Assembly: GCA_023390115.1 (NCBI GenBank)
Contig: JAEWDM010000040.1
Location: 186,001-250,000 of the forward strand
Source: Bacillota bacterium
Lineage (GTDB): Bacteria > Bacillota > Clostridia > Acetivibrionales > DSM-27016
Direction: 5' to 3'
Length of the DNA: 64,000 nucleotides
A program made the position numbers and the translations under genes. Under the pieces are notes generated by a model, which was not told the origin of the DNA, made no database searches, and worked only from the letters and a program-made list of their open reading frames with translations. Shown piece after piece: positions 8,635 through 17,465 of the stretch; position 1 is the stretch's first letter; each line of letters opens with the position of its first letter.

Positions 8635-10128
8635 ATGGTGAACAAATATATTTTAACGGTTGATCAGGGGACATCAGCGACAAAGGCAGTGCTCTTTGAC
8701 AGCAATGGAAGGCTTGTATACAGGTATAATGCCGTGCATAAGCAGTTTTATCCAAACCCCGGCTGGGTTGAGCATGACCCCGAGGAAATATACCGCAATA
8801 CCGTTCATGCCATTCACAGTGTAATAAAGGAATGCGGTATAACGCAGCAGATGATAGCCTCAATTTCCATTTCCAACCAGAGGGAAACTGCTGTGGTATG
8901 GGATAAAAATACGGGGAGGCCTGTTTGCAATGCGGTTGTATGGCAATGCCAGAGAAGCGGCGGTATTTGCAGGGATTTAAAAGCAAAGGGCTTTGAGAAA
9001 ATGGTTATGGAAAAGACCGGACTTATTCTTTCTCCATACTTTTCTGCATCCAAAATAAAATGGATACTTGACAATGTAGAGGGGGCAAGGGACAAGGCAA
9101 ATTCCGGAGACCTGCTCTGCGGCACCATGGATTCGTGGCTTATATGGAAGCTTACCGGGGGCAGGGTACATGCGACAGACTATTCAAATGCCTGCAGAAC
9201 CCAGCTATATAATATTAATGAGCTTAAATGGGACACAGATCTGGCAGAATTGTTCGGAGTACCCTTAAGAATGCTTCCCGAAGTAAAATCCTCAAACTGT
9301 ATTTTCGGAGTTACCCGCAGGGAGGATGGCTTTGCTCATGAGATACCTATTTCGGGTGTTATGGGCGATTCCCATGCCGCACTGTTCGGGCAGAACTGCT
9401 TTTTTACGGGAATGGCAAAGTCGACCTTCGGTACAGGTTCATCAATTATGATGAATATAGGTAAAAAGCCGCTGTTTTCGGAGAATGGCATTGTAACCTC
9501 CCTTGCATGGGGGCTTGACGGCTCTGTTGAATATGTGCTTGAAGGAAATATAAACTGTACCGGAGCCACTATAAAATGGCTTGTGGATGATCTTGAGCTT
9601 ATATCCAGCTCAAAGCTTTCGGGGGATATAGCCGCTTCAGTTGAAAATAACGGAGGGGTATACCTTGTTCCTGCCTTTGTGGGGCTCAGCGCACCTTACT
9701 GGGACAGCGATGCAAGGGCATCCGTCACCGGAATTACGAGAGGTACTAAAAAAGCCCATATTGTAAGGGCTGCTGAAGAGTCAATTGCTTATCAGATAAG
9801 GGATGTGCTTGACCTCATGATAAAGGAATCGGGTATAGCGCTCACTGAGCTGCGGGTTGACGGGGGGCCTACCAGAGACGGGTTTTTGATGCAGTTCCTG
9901 GCAGATATGGTTGATGTACCGGTTATAAGAAATGAGCTTGAGGAGCTGTCTGCCATAGGCTCCGCCTTTATGGCGGGACTTGGGACGGGGATATGGAAAA
10001 GCAAAAATGAAATAGAGTCCCTGAGGGCATCCGATATAAGCTTTTCCTCTCAAATGGATTGCGAAAAACGGCAGAAGCTTTATGAGGGATGGCTTAAAGC
10101 AGTAAACAAGACTCTTTCATCGAACTAA
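8635..10128 (+). CDS. FGGY-family sugar kinase (glycerol/xylulose kinase-like)
   Basis: A 497-residue kinase. DQGTSATK at 10-17 is the phosphate-1 motif, SNQRETAVVWDK and NAVVWQCQR follow, and RVDGGPTRDGFLMQ is the adenosine-side FGGY region. Best visual resemblance is to glycerol kinase, but the substrate loop differs (STFGTGSS rather than the usual glycerol kinase form). The position behind a split transketolase and before an isomerase suggests it phosphorylates a ketose; D-apulose, xylulose or a tetrulose are possible. ATP-dependent sugar phosphorylation is well supported, substrate is not. Confidence 0.88.
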   Translation: MVNKYILTVDQGTSATKAVLFDSNGRLVYRYNAVHKQFYPNPGWVEHDPEEIYRNTVHAIHSVIKECGITQQMIASISISNQRETAVVWDKNTGRPVCNAVVWQCQRSGGICRDLKAKGFEKMVMEKTGLILSPYFSASKIKWILDNVEGARDKANSGDLLCGTMDSWLIWKLTGGRVHATDYSNACRTQLYNINELKWDTDLAELFGVPLRMLPEVKSSNCIFGVTRREDGFAHEIPISGVMGDSHAALFGQNCFFTGMAKSTFGTGSSIMMNIGKKPLFSENGIVTSLAWGLDGSVEYVLEGNINCTGATIKWLVDDLELISSSKLSGDIAASVENNGGVYLVPAFVGLSAPYWDSDARASVTGITRGTKKAHIVRAAEESIAYQIRDVLDLMIKESGIALTELRVDGGPTRDGFLMQFLADMVDVPVIRNELEELSAIGSAFMAGLGTGIWKSKNEIESLRASDISFSSQMDCEKRQKLYEGWLKAVNKTLSSN

Positions 10129-10140
10129 AATCTGAAAATG

Positions 10141-10154
10141 CCTGTTTAAACAGG
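10141..10154. promoter_or_regulatory. 14-bp perfect palindrome CCTGTTTAAACAGG
   Basis: A perfect palindrome 13 bases after the kinase stop and about 110 bases before the LacI-type regulator. It could be an operator for that regulator or a weak terminator; no T-run follows. Confidence 0.45.
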
Positions 10155-10260
10155 AGCGTTTTATGAGGTATAATTTAATAGTGCTTTGCCGGATTTTAAG
10201 GGGCAGTTTGCCGTACACGCGGTAAAAGCAATATTATAAGCAAAGGCTAGGGAGTATATT

Positions 10261-11289
10261 ATGGCACTGAGGGTTAAGGATGTTGCGGAGATGTTGAAGG
10301 TTTCTACGGCTACGGTATCTCTTGTTTTAAATAACAAGCCGGGTGTGAGTGAGGAGACCAGGCAAAGGGTACTGAAGCTTGTACAGGAAATGGGCTATGA
10401 TACAAATATTTTATCAAAGCCCGCCCTGAAAAATTCCAGGAGCATCAGGTTTATTGTATATAAAAAGCATGGAAATGTAGTCTCGGACACACCGTTTTTT
10501 TCATCATTGATTGAAGGGATTGAACAGGAAAGCAGAAAAGAGGGCTATAACCTGCTGATATCATATATGAATGAAAATGAAAACAAAATGGAAGTGCTCA
10601 GGATGATTCAGGAAAATTTACTTGAAGGACTGATTATTCTTGCAACTGAAATGACTGAGGAGGATGTGCTTCCCTTTACACAGCTTGGAGTACCCGTTAT
10701 TCTTCTGGACAACTGCTTCGAGAGCCAAAAGCTGGATACCGTCGTAATAGATAATCTGCAGGGTGCGTATGAGGCGGTAATTCATCTTATTAATGCCGGG
10801 CACAAAAGGATAGGGTATCTTCGCAGTTCGATAAGAATAAATAATTTTGAGGTAAGGGAAAAGGGCCTTTTAAGGGCGTTGGAACGATACGGTATTAAGG
10901 CGGAAGGAAAATACGCCATTTCTCTGCAGCCTACCCTGGAGGGGGCGTATGCCGATATGCTTCACGCACTTAAATCAAACTGCTCTCTGCCGTCTGCTTT
11001 TTTTGCAGACAATGATATTATCGCTTTCGGGGCGATAAAGGCACTTAGGGAATTGGGCCTTAAAATACCTGAGGATGTTTCTATTATAGGCTTTGATGAT
11101 ATGCCGTTTTGTGAAATTATTGAGCCTTCGCTGACTACTATAAAGGTTTACTCTCAAAGAATGGGGATGCTTGCGGTTAAGAGGCTGCTTGAGAAGATTG
11201 AGGGAGACGCGCCTGAATCTTTAAGACTTGAGGCAGGCACGCTGCTTGTGGTAAGAAAGAGTGTTTTGTACAGCGCAGAGGGGTTCTAG
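10261..11289 (+). CDS. LacI-family transcriptional regulator
   Basis: A 342-residue repressor with an N-terminal LacI helix-turn-helix (VKDVAEMLKVSTATVSLVLN, residues 5-24, then GVSEETRQRVLKL) and a periplasmic-binding-protein-like sugar domain from about residue 60. The C-terminal PEDVSIIGFDDMPF motif is typical. It lies between the kinase and isomerase genes of the sugar operon and likely controls it in response to the sugar or its phosphate. Candidate operators are the palindromes at 6728-6739 and 10141-10154. Confidence 0.93.
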   Translation: MALRVKDVAEMLKVSTATVSLVLNNKPGVSEETRQRVLKLVQEMGYDTNILSKPALKNSRSIRFIVYKKHGNVVSDTPFFSSLIEGIEQESRKEGYNLLISYMNENENKMEVLRMIQENLLEGLIILATEMTEEDVLPFTQLGVPVILLDNCFESQKLDTVVIDNLQGAYEAVIHLINAGHKRIGYLRSSIRINNFEVREKGLLRALERYGIKAEGKYAISLQPTLEGAYADMLHALKSNCSLPSAFFADNDIIAFGAIKALRELGLKIPEDVSIIGFDDMPFCEIIEPSLTTIKVYSQRMGMLAVKRLLEKIEGDAPESLRLEAGTLLVVRKSVLYSAEGF

Positions 11290-11327
11290 TATTTAATAAT
11301 TATATGTAATATTGAAGGGAGTATTTT

Positions 11328-12737
11328 ATGAATAAGATAACCTTTGGAGTAATAATTACAAACAGAAGCTTTTTCCCCGACCACCTGGTTGTTGAGGAAA
11401 GGGAGAAGATAATGAGGAAGCTGGAGTGCATGGGCTATGAAATAGTGGCCTTGCCTTTGGATGAAACACCGCTTGGGGCTGTGCAGACATTTTCAGATGC
11501 TAAGAAATGTGCCGGGCTGTTTAGAAAAAACTATGACAGGATAGACGGAATTATTGTGATATTGCCTAATTTTGGCGATGAGGTGGGAGTTGCTTCTGCG
11601 ATAGACATGGCAAAATTAAACGTTCCTGTGCTTGTACAGGCATGTGACGACAGCACCGATAAAATGCAGCTTGAAAACAGAAGGGATGCCTTCTGCGGCA
11701 AATTGTCGCTGTGCAATAACCTTTACCAGAGAAATATAAAGTTTACAAATACCACACTGCATACCTGCGATATAGACAGTGATGTGTTCACTAAGGATAT
11801 AGAGTCTTTTGCGGCTGTCTGCCGTGTGGTAAAGGGACTGTCTTCAGCCAGAATCGGAGCGATAGGCGCCAGGCCGGATGCATTCCATACAGTGAGATAT
11901 TCTGAAAAGCTTTTGCAGGCATCGGGAATAACTGTATCCGTGGTAGACCTTTCGGAGATAATTGCAAAAGCCTCCTCAATGGAAATCACACGGGAGGTAA
12001 GGGAAAAGGCCGGGGAAATAAAGGCTTATGGCAGCATTCCGGAGAGCATAAGCGAGGAAAAGATTATGCTCCAGGCAAAGCTTTGCATTGCCGTGGAGGC
12101 GTGGATAAAGGATAACGGCTGCAACGCGAGTGCGATACAGTGCTGGGATTCCCTGCAATACAATTATGGATGCGCTGCCTGTCTTTCAATGAGCATGATG
12201 GGTGAGAAGGGCATACCGGGAGCCTGTGAGATGGATGTGACCGGGGCGCTTACCATGTATGCGATGTATCTTGCTTCCGGCAGTCCCCCGGCATACCTCG
12301 ACTGGAATAATAATTATACAGAGGATAGGGATAAATGCGTCAGCCTTCATTGCTCAAATTTCCCCAAAAGCTTTTTCGGTACCGGTATTGAGATATCAAA
12401 CCTTGATGTTCTGGGGACTACAATAGGCCAGGATAAGTGCTTTGGAGCATGTAAGGGACAGGTCGCCCCGGGGCCCATGACATATGCAAAGATTACGACA
12501 GACGATAAAAACGGTAAAATAAAGGTATATGTCGGCGAAGGGGAGTTTCTGAATGACAGGGTGGATACCAAGGGAGGCGTTGCGCTTTGCAAGGTTCCCG
12601 GCCTGCAGGATTTAATGCACTTTATATGCAGCAACGGCTTTGAGCATCATGTGGCGATGAACAGGTCCCTTATTGCCGGTATTATGGAGGAGGCACTGGG
12701 AAAATATATGGGCTGGGAAGTGTACAGGAAAAAGTAA
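11328..12737 (+). CDS. L-fucose/L-arabinose isomerase-family protein
   Basis: A 469-residue protein of the fucose/arabinose isomerase fold, which interconverts aldoses and ketoses with a divalent metal. Likely metal ligands are E301 in the ACEMDVTG segment, D325 in AYLDWNN, and a His in the GFEHHVAM segment near the C-terminus. Last gene of the operon, ending at a clear terminator. With kinase and transketolase it forms an isomerase-kinase-transketolase route. The real sugar is unknown; family members act on fucose, arabinose and related aldoses, and several subgroups remain uncharacterised. Confidence 0.85.
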   Translation: MNKITFGVIITNRSFFPDHLVVEEREKIMRKLECMGYEIVALPLDETPLGAVQTFSDAKKCAGLFRKNYDRIDGIIVILPNFGDEVGVASAIDMAKLNVPVLVQACDDSTDKMQLENRRDAFCGKLSLCNNLYQRNIKFTNTTLHTCDIDSDVFTKDIESFAAVCRVVKGLSSARIGAIGARPDAFHTVRYSEKLLQASGITVSVVDLSEIIAKASSMEITREVREKAGEIKAYGSIPESISEEKIMLQAKLCIAVEAWIKDNGCNASAIQCWDSLQYNYGCAACLSMSMMGEKGIPGACEMDVTGALTMYAMYLASGSPPAYLDWNNNYTEDRDKCVSLHCSNFPKSFFGTGIEISNLDVLGTTIGQDKCFGACKGQVAPGPMTYAKITTDDKNGKIKVYVGEGEFLNDRVDTKGGVALCKVPGLQDLMHFICSNGFEHHVAMNRSLIAGIMEEALGKYMGWEVYRKK

Positions 12738-12762
12738 GGTATTTAATAAATGCCTGAAATAC

Positions 12763-12798
12763 AAGGGCTCTGCACGTATGACATGTGCAGGGCTTTTT
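12763..12798 (+). terminator. Rho-independent terminator of sugar operon
   Basis: GGGCTCTGCAC and GTGCAGGGC pair around a short loop and are followed by TTTTTAT. It lies 26 bases after the isomerase stop and ends the operon. Confidence 0.85.
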
Positions 12799-12918
12799 AT
12801 ATATATGCTTATTTATTTAATTCAAATGAAGAATACTATGGAATAAATTATATACTCACCCCCCGGCCCCCCCGGAGGTTTTTCCTTAAATTGTACTTTA
12901 TATACCCTTATAATTCTC

Positions 12919-12948
12919 TTGACATTGACAGGCCATAAGTATTAGAAT
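12919..12948 (+). promoter_or_regulatory. SigA promoter of MarR-exporter operon
   Basis: TTGACA at 12919-12924 and TAGAAT at 12943-12948 with an 18-base spacer. The putative MarR operator begins eight bases after the -10 element, so a bound repressor would cover the transcription start. Confidence 0.7.
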
Positions 12949-12955
12949 AGGTATT

Positions 12956-12994
12956 AAATATTTCGCATACGAAATATTTGCATACGAAATATTT
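12956..12994. promoter_or_regulatory. MarR-type operator, three half-sites
   Basis: AAATATTTCG (12956-12965) and CGAAATATTT (12970-12979) form a palindrome around CATA. A second CGAAATATTT follows at 12985-12994, inside a 15-base direct repeat of GCATACGAAATATTT (12965-12979 and 12980-12994). The position between the promoter and the MarR gene fits autorepression. Confidence 0.75.
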
Positions 12995-13027
12995 TCTATG
13001 GTATTTACACGAGGGGAGGTGCAGGTG

Positions 13028-13465
13028 TTGGAGACATCGAACAAGGACAGGAGCGCACGGGTACTGCAATTATTCAAAGAGGTTGCATGTATTTTTCACA
13101 ATAAAAAGGCTAAAACATTTGAAGCTTTTGGCATTACTCCACCTCAGGGAATGGTTGCAGGTATATTGGGCAGAAAAAAGGAAATGAAGCTAAGTGATTT
13201 AAGCAACGAGACGGGCTTGTCCAATAGCACCGTATCGGGCATTATAGACAGGCTTGAAAAGCAGGGAGTAGCTCAAAGAATAAGAAGTAAGGAGGATAAA
13301 AGGGTTGTATATGTAAGGCTTACCGATGAATTTAAGAAAATGAACAAAGGCTTTCATGAGAAGCTGGATCAACTCGCGCAAAGCACAATGAATGAATGCA
13401 GTGAGGAAGATTTTGAAAAAATAATTGACGGATTGGAAACTTTAAAAAAAATACTGAGCAAATGA
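13028..13465 (+). CDS. MarR-family transcriptional regulator
   Basis: A winged-helix MarR protein of 145 residues from the preferred TTG start at 13028, which has GGAGG eight bases upstream; an in-frame ATG at 12998 lacks a site. The recognition region reads KLSDLSNETGLSNSTVSGII, followed by the wing KEDKRVVYVRLT. It precedes an ABC exporter pair, a common arrangement in which the repressor responds to a toxic small molecule and controls its own operon. The adjacent palindromes at 12956-12994 are the obvious binding sites. Confidence 0.9.
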   Translation: METSNKDRSARVLQLFKEVACIFHNKKAKTFEAFGITPPQGMVAGILGRKKEMKLSDLSNETGLSNSTVSGIIDRLEKQGVAQRIRSKEDKRVVYVRLTDEFKKMNKGFHEKLDQLAQSTMNECSEEDFEKIIDGLETLKKILSK

Positions 13466-13501
13466 GGTTATTTTTACACATATGCTTTTGACAGGAGATG
13501 A

Positions 13502-15235
13502 ATGTTTATGATTAAGCTGTATAGGTTTTTAAAGCCCTATGCCGCATTTATAGCCGGCGTACTGCTGCTTGTGTTCCTGCAGACGCTTGCCGATTTGTAT
13601 TTGCCTACTTTAATGTCGGATATAGTTAACAACGGTATTATGAATGGCGATACGGCCTATATTTTAAGGGCAGGAGGAATTATGCTGGCTGTCGCTGCCG
13701 GAGGCACCATTTGTGCAATCATAGCCAGCCTGCTGTCTTCAAAGACTGCAATGGGATTGGGGACAATTTTAAGGAATAAGCTGTTCAACAGGGTAGAAAG
13801 CTATTCTCTTCGTGAATTCGACCGGTTTGGAACAGCTACGCTTGTTACAAGGACAACAAATGACATTATACAGGTTCAGACGGTTACAATTATGATCATG
13901 AGAATGATGATAAGTGCCCCCATGACTGCTATAGGCGGAGTTATTATGGCCTTTTCCCAGGATAGAATGCTGACCTGGGTGCTGGTTATTGCAGTGCCTT
14001 TGCTCACACTGGTAATTCTTCTGCTTGCGAAGAAAGGGATGCCCTTCTTTAAGTCAATGCAGGTTAAAATTGACAGAATTAATCTGGTGCTGCGTGAAAA
14101 CCTCACAGGCATGAGAGTTATAAGAGCATTTAACAAGGATGAGCACGAAAAGGCCCGCTTTGAGGCCGCAAATAAGGATCTGACGGACAATTATATTAAG
14201 GTAAACCGCATTATGGCATTTATGATGCCCTCCATGATGCTGATTATGAATATTACGTCTGTAGCCATTTTGTGGTTCGGAAGTATACGTATTGACAACG
14301 GCAGCATGAACTTAGGAGCACTTATTGCTTTTACGCAGTACGCCATGCAGATATTGTTTTCAATGCTTATGCTTTCCATTATGTTTATTATGGTTCCCCG
14401 TGCCCAGGCGGCTGCCGAAAGAATTAATGAGGTTATTGAGACCGTTCCCGGAATTGTCGATGCCGGGGATGTGAAAAAAGCGGGACAGGGAAAAGGCTTT
14501 GTGGAGTTCAGAAATGTTACCTTCAGCTATCACGGTGCGGAACAGCCCGCACTTTCCGGCATATCCTTCAGTGCCAGCCCCGGAGAGATCACTGCTGTCA
14601 TAGGAGGCACCGGCTCTGGCAAATCCACTCTTATAAATCTTATACCCCGCTTTTATGACGTTGATGAGGGAAGTGTGCTTGTTGACGGCGTGGATGTAAG
14701 AGAGCTGTCACAGAAGGAGCTCAGGGCAAAAATAGGGTTTGTTCCTCAGAAGTCAATTCTATTTTCAGGGACAATCCGGGAAAATATAAGCTATGGCAAG
14801 GATAATGCGGATGAAGAGGAGATAAGGTATGCTGCCGGGGTAGCTCAGGCGAGTGAATTTATTTCAAATATGAGTGAGGGCTTTGATACCATGATTTCAC
14901 AGGGGGGAACCAATGTGTCCGGGGGACAGAAGCAGAGGCTGTCAATAGCCCGCGCGCTGGTGAGAAGGCCCGAGATATATATTTTTGACGACAGCTTCTC
15001 TGCGTTGGACTTTAAAACAGATGCCAGGCTGCGTGCGGCATTAAAAAAAGAAATAGATAATGCCACGGTGATTATTGTAGCACAGAGAGTGGGAACCGTT
15101 ATGGATGCAGACAGGATTATTGTAATGGATGAGGGGCGGATTGCGGGCATGGGGGCACACAAGGAGCTGATGAGCACCTGCGGTGTATACCGTGAAATTG
15201 TATCCTCGCAGTTGTCGGAGGAGGAATTGGCATGA
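13502..15235 (+). CDS. ABC exporter half-transporter with degenerate ATPase motifs
   Basis: A 577-residue type-1 ABC exporter subunit: six transmembrane helices in residues 10-310 and a nucleotide-binding domain after about 335. Walker A is GGTGSGKS and the signature VSGGQKQR is canonical, but the Walker B end reads IYIFDDSFS, with Asp in place of the catalytic Glu, and the H-loop reads IVAQRVGT, with Gln in place of His. This is the inactive-site partner of a heterodimeric exporter like TM287/288 or BmrCD. The next gene overlaps by ATGA. An alternative start at 13508 has better spacing to AGGAG. Confidence 0.92.
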   Translation: MFMIKLYRFLKPYAAFIAGVLLLVFLQTLADLYLPTLMSDIVNNGIMNGDTAYILRAGGIMLAVAAGGTICAIIASLLSSKTAMGLGTILRNKLFNRVESYSLREFDRFGTATLVTRTTNDIIQVQTVTIMIMRMMISAPMTAIGGVIMAFSQDRMLTWVLVIAVPLLTLVILLLAKKGMPFFKSMQVKIDRINLVLRENLTGMRVIRAFNKDEHEKARFEAANKDLTDNYIKVNRIMAFMMPSMMLIMNITSVAILWFGSIRIDNGSMNLGALIAFTQYAMQILFSMLMLSIMFIMVPRAQAAAERINEVIETVPGIVDAGDVKKAGQGKGFVEFRNVTFSYHGAEQPALSGISFSASPGEITAVIGGTGSGKSTLINLIPRFYDVDEGSVLVDGVDVRELSQKELRAKIGFVPQKSILFSGTIRENISYGKDNADEEEIRYAAGVAQASEFISNMSEGFDTMISQGGTNVSGGQKQRLSIARALVRRPEIYIFDDSFSALDFKTDARLRAALKKEIDNATVIIVAQRVGTVMDADRIIVMDEGRIAGMGAHKELMSTCGVYREIVSSQLSEEELA

Positions 15236-17391
15236 GTGGACAAAATAACGGGAGGTCTGCCCGGGAAGAACAAAAGAGAGAGCCAGTTCACGGAGGTCCC
15301 GGGGGAGCTATAGGAAGACCCGTGGAGAAGGCAAAGAATTTTAAGGGGACTTTAAAGAGGCTTATAGGCTATTTGAAGCCTCAGAAATTAAATTTAACAG
15401 TAGTTCTGATTTTTGCCGTGATAGGCATGGCCTTTACAATAGTTGCACCTAAAATAAGCGGAAATGCAATGAATAAGCTAAAGGACGGAGTCGTAGCCAA
15501 AATGGCTGTGCAGCAGTTGACGGATGTGCAGAAGAAGCTTTTGCAGAACGCAGAGAAGCCGGGAAGTGCTCCCGCGCAGGATGCTCCTTTAGGGCAGTAC
15601 GATCCGGAAGCTCTTGAAGCAATAAAGGAAATAATGAATTTACCACTTATAGAAGATATTCAGGATGCAGATAAAAAGGCTGATGCAGCCGAAAAAATCA
15701 TAGCCTTCAGCAAAAGCGTTTCTCCCGGGGGAGAGCAAAAAATAAGCATGTCCGAGGAGCAGATACAGGACGCTTTAAGGTGTATAAGAGAAACGGGAGG
15801 AAAGGTCGATTTTGACGCCATAGCACGGATACTTATCATGCTTCTCGGCTTTTATGTTCTAAGCTCCTCGTTTACCTTTATAATGCAGTTTGTTATGGCG
15901 GGGGTAGCTCACAAAACAGTCTACAGGATGAGAAAGGATGTTGATGACAAGCTTCCCAGATTGCCATTGAAATATTTTGATTCGCGCACTCACGGAGAAA
16001 TACTGAGCCGGATGACAAACGACATTGACACAATATCTCAAACCCTTCAGCAGAGCCTTACACAGCTAATCACTTCAATAGTGCAGATTGTGGGGTACAT
16101 CGTGATGATGCTTACAATAAGCCCGGTGCTGACACTTATTGTTATGGCTACGCTGCCGCTTTACATTTTTACAACCGCCTTTGTGGCAAAGAAATCCCAA
16201 AAGCACTTCGCGGCGCAGCAAAAGGAGCTGGGAGAGCTCAGCGGGCATGTTGAGGAGATGTATGGGGGGCATAAGGTAGTAAAGGTATTCGGGCACGAGG
16301 AGCAATCCGTAGAGAAATTCGGTGCGATTAATGACAGGCTGTATGATTCGGGCTGGAAGGCACAGTTTATATCGGGGATCATGTTCCCTCTTATGAATTT
16401 TGTAAGCAATGTGGGCTATGTGCTCATAAGTATAGTGGGAGGCATATGGGTTACCAAAAACAGGCTTAATTTAGGTGACATTACTGCATTTATCCAATAT
16501 TCAAGATCCTTTACAATGCCTATTGTACAGACGGCAAACATAGCCAATATTATTCAGTCTACGGTTGCGTGTGCAGAGCGTGTTTTTGAGATACTCGACG
16601 AGCAGGAGGAGGCTCCTGACAATACTGATGCCAAGGTGCTGAAATTTCCGAAGGGAGAGGTTGGAATTGAGAATGCGGATTTCCGCTATAAGGAGGATGT
16701 GCCCCTTATTGAAAGCATGAACCTTCATGTAAGGCCCGGAGAGACGATTGCAATAGTAGGGCCTACAGGGGCAGGGAAAACTACTCTTGTAAACCTGCTG
16801 ATGCGCTTTTATGAGATAAAGGGAGGAAGAATTTCAATTGATGGTATTAATATAGTTGATATAAAGCGCAATGATTTAAGAAAGATATTCGGAATGGTGC
16901 TGCAGGATACATGGCTGTTTAACGGAACTATAAAGGAAAATATTGCGTATGGACGGGAAGGGGCATCGGAGCAGGAAATCTTTCAGGCTGCCAGGGCCGC
17001 TCATGCCGACCACTTTATAAGGACTCTTCCGGATGGATATAATACGACATTAAATGAAGAGGGAACTAATATATCGCAGGGACAAAAGCAGCTTTTGACT
17101 ATTGCCCGTGCGATACTGGCAGATCCCGCGATACTCATTTTGGATGAAGCGACAAGCAGTGTGGACACAAGGACAGAGCTTCTGATACAAAAGGCTATGG
17201 GAAACCTTATGAAGGGAAGAACCAGCTTTGTTATCGCCCATAGGCTGTCCACCATACGCGATGCGGAGGTGATTCTTGTAATGAATAACGGAAAAATTAT
17301 AGAGCAGGGAAATCATAGGGATTTGCTTGCAAAGGGAGGCTTCTATTCAGATCTCTATAACAGTCAGTTTACAGGAGCCAATCTGGCATAA
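15232..17391 (+). CDS. ABC exporter half-transporter, catalytic partner
   Basis: A 719-residue exporter subunit paired with the preceding gene. A Lys/Gly-rich cytoplasmic N-tail is followed by helix 1 near residue 60, then an insertion of about 120 residues, rich in charged residues, before helix 2 (near 200), which would be extracellular. The nucleotide-binding domain has GPTGAGKTT, Walker B ILILDEATSS with the catalytic Glu, and IAHRLST with the switch His; its signature is the altered ISQGQKQL. Thus the good Walker site here pairs with the canonical signature of the partner. Likely drug, lipid or peptide export; the substrate is not visible. Confidence 0.92.
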   Translation: MSGQNNGRSAREEQKREPVHGGPGGAIGRPVEKAKNFKGTLKRLIGYLKPQKLNLTVVLIFAVIGMAFTIVAPKISGNAMNKLKDGVVAKMAVQQLTDVQKKLLQNAEKPGSAPAQDAPLGQYDPEALEAIKEIMNLPLIEDIQDADKKADAAEKIIAFSKSVSPGGEQKISMSEEQIQDALRCIRETGGKVDFDAIARILIMLLGFYVLSSSFTFIMQFVMAGVAHKTVYRMRKDVDDKLPRLPLKYFDSRTHGEILSRMTNDIDTISQTLQQSLTQLITSIVQIVGYIVMMLTISPVLTLIVMATLPLYIFTTAFVAKKSQKHFAAQQKELGELSGHVEEMYGGHKVVKVFGHEEQSVEKFGAINDRLYDSGWKAQFISGIMFPLMNFVSNVGYVLISIVGGIWVTKNRLNLGDITAFIQYSRSFTMPIVQTANIANIIQSTVACAERVFEILDEQEEAPDNTDAKVLKFPKGEVGIENADFRYKEDVPLIESMNLHVRPGETIAIVGPTGAGKTTLVNLLMRFYEIKGGRISIDGINIVDIKRNDLRKIFGMVLQDTWLFNGTIKENIAYGREGASEQEIFQAARAAHADHFIRTLPDGYNTTLNEEGTNISQGQKQLLTIARAILADPAILILDEATSSVDTRTELLIQKAMGNLMKGRTSFVIAHRLSTIRDAEVILVMNNGKIIEQGNHRDLLAKGGFYSDLYNSQFTGANLA

Positions 17392-17406
17392 AAGAGGTAT
17401 TTGGGG

Positions 17407-17450
17407 GATGCCCCGCTCGCCTGTGATGCTTTTGGCACAGGCGGGGCATC
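17407..17450. terminator. GC-rich hairpin between convergent genes
   Basis: GATGCCCCG pairs with CGGGGCATC and CCTGTG with CACAGG, with a four-base bulge. It lies between the exporter and the convergent yabG gene. There is no clear T-run, so terminator activity is inferred from position and stability. Confidence 0.55.
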
Positions 17451-17465
17451 TCCGGACATATCCTG

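Noticed and set aside
12750..12938. 62-codon forward frame after the isomerase gene
   Set aside because: It runs through the operon terminator hairpin and the MarR promoter region, has no ribosome site and an unlikely Pro/Arg run from a C-rich stretch.
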